A DNA stretch of 19,933 nt from Aurantibrevibacter sp041747755 (GTDB lineage: Bacteria; Bacteroidota; Bacteroidia; Flavobacteriales; Flavobacteriaceae): positions 1-19,933 of the forward strand of contig JBGTEN010000302.1 of assembly GCA_041747755.1 (NCBI GenBank), written 5' to 3'. A program made the position numbers and the translations under genes. Positions within the stretch are counted from its first letter, which is position 1, and each line of letters starts with the position of its first letter. The notes beneath the pieces were generated by a model that saw nothing but the letters and a program-made list of their open reading frames with translations, searched no databases and had not been told where the DNA came from. Shown here piece after piece: positions 13,549 through 19,933 of this stretch.

Positions 13549-13650
13549 TGTTTTACAATTTTATCCCGAATAATCGGTGGTTAATTAGGAGATAAAATTC
13601 AGCAATCAATTTTGCGTGAACGATGACAAAAGTCGATGTTTTACAATTTT
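13549..13650. repeat. 14-bp direct repeat flanking the YCII upstream gap
   Basis: TGTTTTACAATTTT occurs at 13549-13562, directly before the YCII start codon, and again at 13637-13650, over the end of the Crp/Fnr-type gene. The copies are identical and 88 bp apart. This may be a remnant of a small duplication or a paired binding site. Confidence 0.5.
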
Positions 13651-14210
13651 GCCTTGAGTCGGCTAAAAACATCCTTATTAATACCTAAATAAGAAGCGAT
13701 AAGTTTACTGGATAGCCTTGTCATTAGCATTGGACGGTAGTCCATTAGCCATTTAATTCGTTCCAAGGCCGTTAAGGAAACAAAGGTGTTAATGCGATAC
13801 ACAGAGTTGGCATAAGACGCTTCCAATATTTGTTTGTATACTTTATCAAACTGTGGAACGGTTTCCATCATAATTTGGAAAGAGGATCGGTCAATAGCGA
13901 AAAGCTCGCATGGTTCTACGGCTCTTATGTTTTCTGTGGCCGGTTTTCCACTGCCAAAACTTAACAGTTCAGAACACCAGTTATCCTCTATCACAATATC
14001 ACGTGTAGTTTCGTTAAAGTCTTTGTCGTAAACGTAAACCTGTAAACAACCTTTAGCTATGAAATATACATATTTGCAAATGTCGCCTTGGTGTAAAAGT
14101 TGTTCGTTTCTTTTGGTTTTGATATGTATAAAATTCGCCAATACCCTATCCAAGTTGTCTAGGTCGTTTCCCAGTCGGTTGCTTATGTGATTACGTAAAA
14201 CTGATATCAT
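13641..14210 (-). CDS. Crp/Fnr family transcriptional regulator (second copy)
   Basis: 189 residues, the same length as the one at 10824-11393 but clearly divergent. Beta-barrel sensor about 20-115 (RNEQLLHQGDICKYVYFIAKG, split by the usual glycine turns), dimer helix about 120-150, and a C-terminal HTH reading SSKLIASYLGINKDVFSRLK. The recognition helix has DVFSR where the other has ETLSR, so the target site may differ. No Fe-S cysteine cluster. It begins 46 nt after the end of the membrane protein gene at 14257 and precedes the YCII-DoxX pair, which may be its target. Confidence 0.85.
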   Translation of the reverse strand: MISVLRNHISNRLGNDLDNLDRVLANFIHIKTKRNEQLLHQGDICKYVYFIAKGCLQVYVYDKDFNETTRDIVIEDNWCSELLSFGSGKPATENIRAVEPCELFAIDRSSFQIMMETVPQFDKVYKQILEASYANSVYRINTFVSLTALERIKWLMDYRPMLMTRLSSKLIASYLGINKDVFSRLKAKL

Positions 14211-14256
14211 TTATGAAGTGAAGGTTAAGGTCAGACCATCTTGACGTTCCCGATTT

Positions 14257-14808
14257 TCAGAGGCTCAATTTTCTGTTTTTCAAAATAATAATGCTTATGA
14301 TATAAATGATCACTATTGCAATAGGAATGAAAACAAATCTGTTTTCGGGGAAAAGATACCAGAGTACCAAAATGGCAATTGTTCTTGTTATGGTATGAAA
14401 CAAACCCACCCAATGGTCAATAATCCAGGTTAATGGCACCCACATTAAACCGGTTAAAATTCCAATAGTTAATGGCAGAGAAGTATAATTTTCTATAAAA
14501 AATGGAATTGCGATAGAGTATACCAAAATTGCTTGGGCTACAGTAAGAAAAAACAGGCTATCGAAAGCATTTTTAGGCTTGTTTTTGTCTAGATAATCTT
14601 CTCCCGTAAATTTAGAAATCCCCATTGCCAGATAAACAATGCAGCCAGTTGAAATAAATAGAACCCATACCGTTATGGTATCTGAAAAAAATAATCCTGA
14701 GATAGCTACTATACCCCATGCTATTAAACCGGCTATTGGGGATGCTAACAGTTTACGCTGTTTAAACTCCTGTTTTTGTTCTTCAAGGGTTCTTGTAAAT
14801 TGGTTCAT
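14257..14808 (-). CDS. Membrane protein, possibly DUF7010-like
   Basis: 183 residues. A charged N-terminal segment (LEEQKQEFKQRKLLASPIAG) leads to about six hydrophobic segments, near 24-42, 46-62, 84-104, 110-130, 138-152 and 156-176. The pattern W-V-P-L-T-W-I-IDHWVGLFHTI and LWYLFPENRF near the end recalls small DUF7010-type proteins, but I hold this weakly. No catalytic motif seen. Transcribed toward the second Crp/Fnr-type gene 46 nt away. A 10-bp palindrome CTTGTACAAG (14852-14861) sits 44 nt upstream of its start. Confidence 0.65.
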   Translation of the reverse strand: MNQFTRTLEEQKQEFKQRKLLASPIAGLIAWGIVAISGLFFSDTITVWVLFISTGCIVYLAMGISKFTGEDYLDKNKPKNAFDSLFFLTVAQAILVYSIAIPFFIENYTSLPLTIGILTGLMWVPLTWIIDHWVGLFHTITRTIAILVLWYLFPENRFVFIPIAIVIIYIISIIILKNRKLSL

Positions 14809-14885
14809 TCTTTGGTTGATTTGGTTAATAACAGGATTTTAAGATACAATTCTTGTACAAGGTTTACGAAAGTTTGTGGCGATTT

Positions 14886-15296
14886 TCAGTTCACCTCAAT
14901 TTCCATTTGGTCGATTAAAAAATCCTGACCAAAAGTGAGTTTTTTTGCCAAGGGACTATTGGGTTTTATTGCCCTCCAAAAGGGTGTTATGTCATCAATT
15001 GATTTTCCGTTTTGTAGCTGTTCATAATTTGCTTCGGCAACAATTCGTAAAAATATCCCTGTGGTTAAAGGGCATGTGAATTCGGCATTGTGTTCCAATG
15101 CCAGATCTTTGCGTAGCGTTTTGATATCAATATGCTTACCATAGCCAATTTCTTTCAGGTAGTTATCAATGAGAAGTGGGGTAGGGATAAGCATGTTACT
15201 TCCGGCGGGAATGTCTGCAAATGCTTTATCAGTACGTTTTACTTTTGGCTCGTTGGGATAATTGAATTTCTCAAGCCAAGTTTTTTTCTTTGCCAT
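14886..15296 (-). CDS. MGMT-like DNA-binding-domain protein without the alkyl-acceptor motif
   Basis: 136 residues. The central part (about 30-95) has the look of the winged-helix DNA-binding domain of methylguanine methyltransferase-like proteins: PAGSNMLIPTPLLIDNYLKE, then HIDIKTLRKDLALEH, and TCPLTTGIFLRIVAEA. The alkyl-acceptor PCHR motif is missing; a single Cys75 lies in TCPLTTG. PFWRAIKPNSPLAKKL follows and is shared by the subgroup as I remember it. Annotated relatives are usually called MGMT family proteins, function unproved. A strong Bacteroidota promoter lies directly upstream, so it is its own transcription unit. Confidence 0.7.
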   Translation of the reverse strand: MAKKKTWLEKFNYPNEPKVKRTDKAFADIPAGSNMLIPTPLLIDNYLKEIGYGKHIDIKTLRKDLALEHNAEFTCPLTTGIFLRIVAEANYEQLQNGKSIDDITPFWRAIKPNSPLAKKLTFGQDFLIDQMEIEVN

Positions 15297-15318
15297 AGCA
15301 CCGGTTCAATGTTAATTT

Positions 15319-15348
15319 CAAATATAAAAAATTGCACCGTTTTGTCAA
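15319..15348 (-). promoter_or_regulatory. Bacteroidota promoter of the MGMT-like gene
   Basis: Minus strand: TTG (15346-15348), a 19-bp spacer, and TATATTTG (15319-15326), a full match to TTG-N19-TAnnTTTG. The start point would be near 15315, about 19 nt before the ATG at 15296. This is the best two-element promoter I found in the window. Confidence 0.65.
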
Positions 15349-15379
15349 GGTTAAGTTTATGTTGAATGTTCGCATAGTA

Positions 15380-16165
15380 TTATAATTCTTCACCTTTTTC
15401 AATTCTGCAAGACAAATCACTTATAAATCGTGCCATTTGTCCGCCATCAACAACATCATGGTCGAGTAAAACAGTAATTTTTAGCATTTCTCTTATTTCT
15501 ATTTTATCATTAATTACAACCGGCTTTTTTGAGATTCTTCCAATCCCAAAACAGATTGGATGGACGGATATAGGTATAAACCAACCATCGGCCTGACCTA
15601 TCATCCCAATGGAAGTAATGGCGACATTTCCCATTTTACTATTCGCGAAGTGAGGTCGCTTTAACAGGAATCGCCAAAATAAGCGTCTTAAAAAACCCGG
15701 TAATATATAGTAAAATCTTTCCATTCTATTGGATCTACTTCGAAGAACAATGTCCTTGTCTGTTAAATTTTGGTCCTTGGCTTCATTTATCTGTTTGTTT
15801 ATGGATTCAATACTCCTTTCATTGACTTTTTCAATTATCACGGGCAGTGGGATTTTTTGTCCATTTAAATCTTTTTCTACTGCAAGGGATACATTAATAT
15901 CATTAAAGATTATGACTTTTCTCTTCCCGTGAAGATATGCTGCTACATTTTCAAATTCCGTTATACTTCTGCTTATTACTTTTATCAACCAAGCTGTAAA
16001 AGACAACTCAATTCCTTTGCTTTTAAGTTGTTTAAGTTTTTCTCTACTTTCAGAAACATCAACTTCTATTAGTGCAGCTATATGATGCTTATGAACGCCA
16101 ATGGCACAAACATCATTAGTGGCTATTCTTGATTTTGGAAATTTTTTTATCTTAAAGTTGGTCAT
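15380..16165 (-). CDS. Free-standing E2-type 2-oxoacid dehydrogenase acyltransferase domain protein
   Basis: 261 residues, the catalytic fold of dihydrolipoamide acyltransferases (CoA-dependent acyl transfer, CAT-like). The active-site motif near the end reads LLDHDVVDGGQMARF, with H236 and D240 in the HxxxDG arrangement. NVSLAVEKDLNGQKIPLPVI (about 91-110) and GNVAITSIGMIG (about 179-190) are typical inner strands. The lipoyl domain, the linker and the E3-binding domain of true E2 subunits are absent, and a basic insert RRLFWRFLLKRPHF lies near 160-173. It therefore cannot serve a normal dehydrogenase complex alone. Acceptor and donor are unknown. No E1 or E3 genes nearby. Confidence 0.8.
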   Translation of the reverse strand: MTNFKIKKFPKSRIATNDVCAIGVHKHHIAALIEVDVSESREKLKQLKSKGIELSFTAWLIKVISRSITEFENVAAYLHGKRKVIIFNDINVSLAVEKDLNGQKIPLPVIIEKVNERSIESINKQINEAKDQNLTDKDIVLRSRSNRMERFYYILPGFLRRLFWRFLLKRPHFANSKMGNVAITSIGMIGQADGWFIPISVHPICFGIGRISKKPVVINDKIEIREMLKITVLLDHDVVDGGQMARFISDLSCRIEKGEEL

Positions 16166-16475
16166 TAACAGAATTCAATTTGCATAACACATGACGCCTT
16201 ACCAAATGCATTGATGTTCTATATTTTAGAAGGCTTTGTACCGAAGATATGGATAAGATTTAAAAAGAAAAAGAATAGGTCAAATGAATCTGGAAAGACC
16301 GTTTGGAGTATTAATTATGCTGAAAGCATTGTTACAGCTTCCGTAGTTGAGGTAACAAAGTTGCTCTATCTTCCTTAGCAAGACTAAACTATTTTAAATA
16401 GCATTTATGATTAAGACTTCCAAAATTACTTCGGCAATTTGGGTATTGTTTGAATAATGTGTTGCGATTCTCATT
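16166..16475. other. Intergenic region with a doubtful 54-codon frame
   Basis: 310 bp between two minus-strand genes. On the plus strand ATG 16214 to TAG 16378 is open (54 codons; opens MFYILEGFVPKIWIRF, ends VVEVTKLLYLP) and the frame stays open back to 16168. It shows no motif I know and may be a gene relic or chance. No promoter match or terminator was found here. Confidence 0.35.
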
Positions 16476-17117
16476 CTATAATGAATTGTATTTGTCGTGG
16501 AGTCCTATTCCATTAAAAATCTGTTCTTTATATTTTTCAATTCTTCCAATTCTTGTCTGTGGTTGCTTGGGTTGGGAAAAATGAATAATATAGCCCCTTT
16601 GTCGCCCCGGTGTTAAATTATAGAATGCATTTTTAAATGCAGGGTTAGCTTCAAATGCTTGAAGTAACTCATCCGGGACCGGCTCCGGATTTTTGTTAAA
16701 CACTACTTTCTTACCACTTTCTTCCAGAGCAATTGCTTCCAAAATATAGGATTTTAAAATAGCTTCCAGTTTTTTTATTTCGTCTGCATTGGTAAATTTT
16801 ACAATTCTGTCTGACTGCAAATTGCCTTGTTGCGATAAAATTTTGTGCTTGTCGACCAAGAGTACCCCTTTAAAAAAACCCATGTTGGCAGAATCCTTCA
16901 ATGCGGCTACTGCAACAATGTTTTTCCCTTTGTGAGTATATACAGGAGCACCCCATTTAAGCTCCTCTGTCAGACCTGTTTCTAAAACAATTTGTCTAAG
17001 CATTTCTAATTCCTCGCGCCAGGAATTAACTTTACATTGGGGCGTTCCACCATATTTGCAACGCATACAGCCTTCAACCATGTATTTGTCAACCAAAGGA
17101 TTCAATGCTATTTTCAT
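16476..17117 (-). CDS. DUF1801/YdeI family protein
   Basis: 213 residues. N-terminal DUF1801-type domain (about 20-120) with WREELEMLRQIVLETGLTEE, LKWGAPVYTHKGKNIVAVAA and KGVLLVDKHKIL, as in the family. The C-terminal YdeI/OmpD-associated part (about 140-205) contains PVPDELLQAFEANPAFKNAF, GRQRGYIIHFSQPKQPQTR and IGRIEKYKEQI. Near the start GCMRCKYGGTPQCKV gives three cysteines, common in this group. Cytoplasmic, function unknown. The gene is 149 nt downstream of the CocE-like gene. A TAGGTTTT sequence at 17208-17215 resembles a -7 box but is off by one base. Confidence 0.82.
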   Translation of the reverse strand: MKIALNPLVDKYMVEGCMRCKYGGTPQCKVNSWREELEMLRQIVLETGLTEELKWGAPVYTHKGKNIVAVAALKDSANMGFFKGVLLVDKHKILSQQGNLQSDRIVKFTNADEIKKLEAILKSYILEAIALEESGKKVVFNKNPEPVPDELLQAFEANPAFKNAFYNLTPGRQRGYIIHFSQPKQPQTRIGRIEKYKEQIFNGIGLHDKYNSL

Positions 17118-17266
17118 CGGCTACTATTTATTAATTCGATTCCGGGTAAACGGGATTCACTATACTTGTTTTAAATAGTCAGAACTTTTATGTTTACTGT
17201 TCGTTTCAAAACCTACTTCGCCATGTTTTATAGCGTTTTGGCTGATTGCTCTATTCTACGGTCCCG

Positions 17267-18946
17267 TTAATTTTTCCAAACAGGGATTTCAATGTAACTG
17301 TCGTTGTGCCACTTAATTTGCAAGGGTTCGGCTGCATCGTCCAACGTTTCTTCTATAACAGGTTTCCCGGAACCATAATTAATAATCTCAAAAGGATGTT
17401 TGTTGATGTTGAGAAGAATTACAATCCGACTTCCTGCACCTATTTTTTTACTAACAAATCTAGTATTGTCAAAGGGAATACTTTCTTTTTTATTGGGTTG
17501 CAATAGCTGTCGCTTACTATTGTCTTTAGCATAACTCGCTCTGCCTACATAGCGCGTAAGAAAAAAATAGTTACCGTTAGGCATTAGCTCATACAACGCC
17601 AGAGAAACATCCATATCCTTTTTATTGATAGTTGCAAACAAGTTACCGGTGAATGAACCATTCATGGTAAAACCCTTCTCAAAAGGGTTTGAAGTGAAAA
17701 TGATACCATTACCGGAATCTAGAGTGTCAAAAATTATTTCCGGAGTGAAATAATTATTTTGGCTTTCCCGGTCTTTAAAATCTATAGTTTGCATTTCAAA
17801 CTTTTTACCTTTTGGTTTGCGAGAGGTTAGCATTTTATTATTTAAGTAAAAAGTTAAGGTATCATTATTTAAAGCCTTCAATGTATGAGCGTGTTTCCAT
17901 TCATTTGTTCCCATGACCTGGTAATTTACTTTGTCTCTAAGCAAACTGGGTTTTGGTTTTCCCTTCAAAATATAATCGAGCCAATCATAAGCCAAATCCA
18001 TCATATTTATTTGAGCAACACTATCAATTTCATATCCCATCAAATTTTTAGCAAAACTGCGCTGCCCACCCCAATGGTCGTAAGGTCCAATAACAAAATA
18101 GTGCTCTGCATTTTTGTTGTATTTGGTGTGCAGTTTAAAATATTGAATAGCTCCAATTTGGGAGCCATCATAATACCCGGTGGTAGATAAAATTGGGATA
18201 TTAATTTTTGAATATTCTTCCGGAGTGGGCACCATGGCCTGCCAGTACTGGTCGTAGGATGAATGTTGTAACCATTTTTGGAATATTTCGCTCTTATATC
18301 CGGCTAAACTATCTGTGTTTTTCCAGGCAATACCACTCTCAAACCATTCAAAAGGCAAGCTTCTTCTTATAGGTTCTTTTTTATAAATATTATCGTTTGG
18401 CCAGTACAACCCCAGGTTCATTTCTACATTATTTTCCATGGGAACATCAAATCCGGGCATCACTGCCACCTGAGGAACAATGGTCTTTAATGCCGGATGA
18501 ATGTTTTTAACTGTAGACCATTGCGAATAGCCTGTATAACTACCACCATACATACCCACGCTTCCATTACACCAGCTTTGTTTACTTATCCAGTCAATAA
18601 TATCGTAAACGTCTGTTGATTCGTGTTCATAAGGAGCATAGTGCTTTATATCGGATCTAATCCCACGGGCATAAGCTACAATACCTACATAATCTTTGTC
18701 TGCAGATTTTTTTCCAAAGATGGCATCGTTTGCATTTTGATAATAGGTGGTATAAAACAGAACTGCAGGCAAAGGAATTGTATTTCCTTTTTTGCGCACA
18801 ATTATGGCGGATAGAGCTACACCGCTTCGTGTTGGTATGGATACACTATCCAGAATACTGTAAATACTGTCATTTGGAGCCGACGGTTGAGCAAAAAGTG
18901 CTATGCAATTTAAAAGCGCTAAAAGGGTACATAAGAACGATTTCAT
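17267..18946 (-). CDS. CocE/NonD family serine hydrolase, exported (peptidase S15-like)
   Basis: 559 residues with a signal peptide (about 1-19, cut near LFAQ). The alpha/beta-hydrolase part has the nucleophile elbow GMYGGSYTGYSQW with S136, acid D260 in TTGYYDGSQIGA, and base H291 in GPYDHWGG, the expected order and spacing of an X-Pro dipeptidyl-peptidase/CocE enzyme. Other family blocks are YVGIVAYARGIRSD and the C-terminal jelly-roll beta domain (about 365-559). Likely periplasmic hydrolase of an acyl ester, amide or dipeptide; the substrate cannot be named. It follows the VOC gene by 44 nt in the same direction, so the DUF4199-VOC-hydrolase run may be one operon. Confidence 0.88.
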   Translation of the reverse strand: MKSFLCTLLALLNCIALFAQPSAPNDSIYSILDSVSIPTRSGVALSAIIVRKKGNTIPLPAVLFYTTYYQNANDAIFGKKSADKDYVGIVAYARGIRSDIKHYAPYEHESTDVYDIIDWISKQSWCNGSVGMYGGSYTGYSQWSTVKNIHPALKTIVPQVAVMPGFDVPMENNVEMNLGLYWPNDNIYKKEPIRRSLPFEWFESGIAWKNTDSLAGYKSEIFQKWLQHSSYDQYWQAMVPTPEEYSKINIPILSTTGYYDGSQIGAIQYFKLHTKYNKNAEHYFVIGPYDHWGGQRSFAKNLMGYEIDSVAQINMMDLAYDWLDYILKGKPKPSLLRDKVNYQVMGTNEWKHAHTLKALNNDTLTFYLNNKMLTSRKPKGKKFEMQTIDFKDRESQNNYFTPEIIFDTLDSGNGIIFTSNPFEKGFTMNGSFTGNLFATINKKDMDVSLALYELMPNGNYFFLTRYVGRASYAKDNSKRQLLQPNKKESIPFDNTRFVSKKIGAGSRIVILLNINKHPFEIINYGSGKPVIEETLDDAAEPLQIKWHNDSYIEIPVWKN

Positions 18947-18990
18947 AGGTTTAAAGCTACTATTTTTTGGGTGGTTGTATTTTTCTAATT

Positions 18991-19419
18991 TTACTCTTGC
19001 TCATTAAAACTTACCATCCAATGAATACCAAATTTATCCCTAAACATTCCAAAATAGTCGCCCCAGAATGTAGTATTTATGGGCATTGTAATTTGTCCTC
19101 CATCGGATAATTCGTTAAACAATTTATCTGCTTCCTGTTTACTTTCGGCTCGTATGGAAACAGAAAAATTGTTACCCTGAACAAATGAAGTTGCCCAATC
19201 TCCTCCGGTGTCACTTCCCATTAGTACAGAAGTTCCTATGGGTAAGCCAACGTGCATAATTTTGTTTTTGTCTGCTTCAGGAACTTTATAATCCCCGCTT
19301 TCGGGCATTTCTCCAAAGCGTCCAATATAGGAAAACTCCCCTCCAAAGACCGATTTATAAAAATTAAAAGCGGCCTCACAGTTTCCATTAAAGTTTAAAT
19401 ACGTATTGGTGGTTGCCAT
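18991..19419 (-). CDS. PhnB-like VOC family protein
   Basis: 142 residues, vicinal-oxygen-chelate fold of the PhnB/3-demethylubiquinone methyltransferase-like type. It opens TNTYLNFNGNCEAAFNFYKS and continues VFGGEFSYIGRFGEMP, has the dimer-fold middle IMHVGLPIGTSVLMGSD, and ends FRDKFGIHWMVSFNE. The enzyme class varies widely and no substrate can be inferred. The gene is 22 nt after the DUF4199 gene and 44 nt before the CocE-like gene. Confidence 0.9.
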   Translation of the reverse strand: MATTNTYLNFNGNCEAAFNFYKSVFGGEFSYIGRFGEMPESGDYKVPEADKNKIMHVGLPIGTSVLMGSDTGGDWATSFVQGNNFSVSIRAESKQEADKLFNELSDGGQITMPINTTFWGDYFGMFRDKFGIHWMVSFNEQE

Positions 19420-19441
19420 TTTTCAAGAGTATAGAAGTGAA

Positions 19442-19927
19442 TTAGTTATGCTTTGTACGTATAAATATCATGGCGATTGCAGTGGTTACAATTCCCATTA
19501 GTAAAGCGCCAAGAGCACCTTGCATTGCATAGTTTTTATAGTTAAAATTAGCTTCCGCTTCCGGAATTGTTTGGTAATAACCCAACTCTACGGAACGCTT
19601 GATAACGTTTGGAAAATATTCGGGAGTGATGACGTAAGAAGTAATCCATTGCGTCAACGGACTTATTAAAGCAATGAATAAAGACAAAATAATCCCCGAA
19701 ATTAAACCCTGTTTATACGAAATTTGTCCATTGTAAAAATTTTTCTTTTTGTCTTTAAGTGCCAAAACCATAACCCAAATTGCGGGAATTGCAAACAGGT
19801 TTGTCAGGTACAAATGGTAGTCAATATACTTGCCGTGAAGCCCGAAAAGTTTTTCCAATACCATCCAAAGCAATACCATTACCGAAAAAATAATGGCCCA
19901 TTTCAATTCAATTTTTATGTTTTTCAT
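19442..19927 (-). CDS. DUF4199 family membrane protein
   Basis: 161 residues, a small Bacteroidota membrane family of unknown function. Four helices: about 9-26 (WAIIFSVMVLLWMVLEKLFG), 38-56, 72-95 and 135-155. Typical blocks are YIDYHLYLTNLFAIPAIWVM and the loop KKKNFYNGQISYKQGLISG, then the loop YFPNVIKRSVELGYYQTIP and the terminal helix GALGALLMGIVTTAIAMIFI. The ATG is 6 bases from the window edge, so the promoter lies outside. Downstream VOC and hydrolase genes are close enough for one transcript. Confidence 0.9.
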   Translation of the reverse strand: MKNIKIELKWAIIFSVMVLLWMVLEKLFGLHGKYIDYHLYLTNLFAIPAIWVMVLALKDKKKNFYNGQISYKQGLISGIILSLFIALISPLTQWITSYVITPEYFPNVIKRSVELGYYQTIPEAEANFNYKNYAMQGALGALLMGIVTTAIAMIFIRTKHN

Positions 19928-19933
19928 GGTTGT

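Noticed and set aside
14231..14413. 60-codon minus-strand frame at the end of the 14257-14808 gene
   Set aside because: Overlaps the longer membrane-protein frame on the same strand in another frame and has no coherent pattern.
1..19933. Mobile elements, tRNA, rRNA or CRISPR arrays
   Set aside because: No transposase or integrase motifs, no cloverleaf or rRNA-like stretches, and no regularly spaced repeat-spacer pattern were found by eye.

Overview
The window looks like chromosomal DNA of a member of the Bacteroidota, most likely a flavobacterium (Flavobacteriaceae). The DNA is visibly A/T-rich. There are Bacteroidota-type families (DUF4199, a TPR-transmembrane-LuxR regulator, a lipoprotein with a SKED surface-export tail). 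Several upstream regions carry the Bacteroidota -7 promoter element TAnnTTTG, and ribosome binding regions are A-rich with little Shine-Dalgarno character. I see no rRNA, tRNA, CRISPR array, intact insertion sequence or phage gene.

Layout. (1) Bases 1-1126, plus strand: the end of a TlpA-like thioredoxin lipoprotein followed by a secreted redoxin with a CNTC active site. (2) 1457-3299, minus: a single-domain response regulator and a DUF2254 membrane protein. (3) 3609-7414, minus: a 553-residue surface lipoprotein that I read as a beta-trefoil plus aerolysin-like pore-forming protein. Just upstream of it is a 630-residue TPR-transmembrane-LuxR regulator. The 227 bp between the two genes are rich in inverted and direct repeats. 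(4) 7807-8040, plus: a small single-pass membrane protein. (5) 8256-11972, minus: a probable regulatory/operon block. In order of transcription it holds a CxxC/HMA-like plus AraC regulator, a Crp/Fnr-type regulator, an SRPBCC protein, a sterol desaturase-type di-iron hydroxylase, a DUF1905/YdeI protein, an uncatalogued 30-residue cysteine-rich ORF, and a DUF2214 membrane protein. (6) 12211-15296, minus: small membrane proteins, a DoxX-like protein, a YCII protein, a second Crp/Fnr-type regulator, and an MGMT-like DNA-binding-domain protein with a good promoter. (7) 15380-19927, minus: a free-standing E2-type acyltransferase, a DUF1801/YdeI protein, a CocE/NonD-type hydrolase, a PhnB-like VOC protein and a DUF4199 membrane protein.

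How the parts may work together. The most coherent unit is 8256-11393. The Crp/Fnr-type protein encoded at 10824-11393 has an ExxSR recognition helix like that of FNR. A perfect TTGAT-N4-ATCAA palindrome (10761-10774) lies between its gene and the SRPBCC-desaturase operon, about 41 bp upstream of the start point predicted from a near-consensus -7 box. The most unusual protein is the aerolysin-like lipoprotein, whose own leader may be structured. These links are inferences from sequence reading; no search was run.
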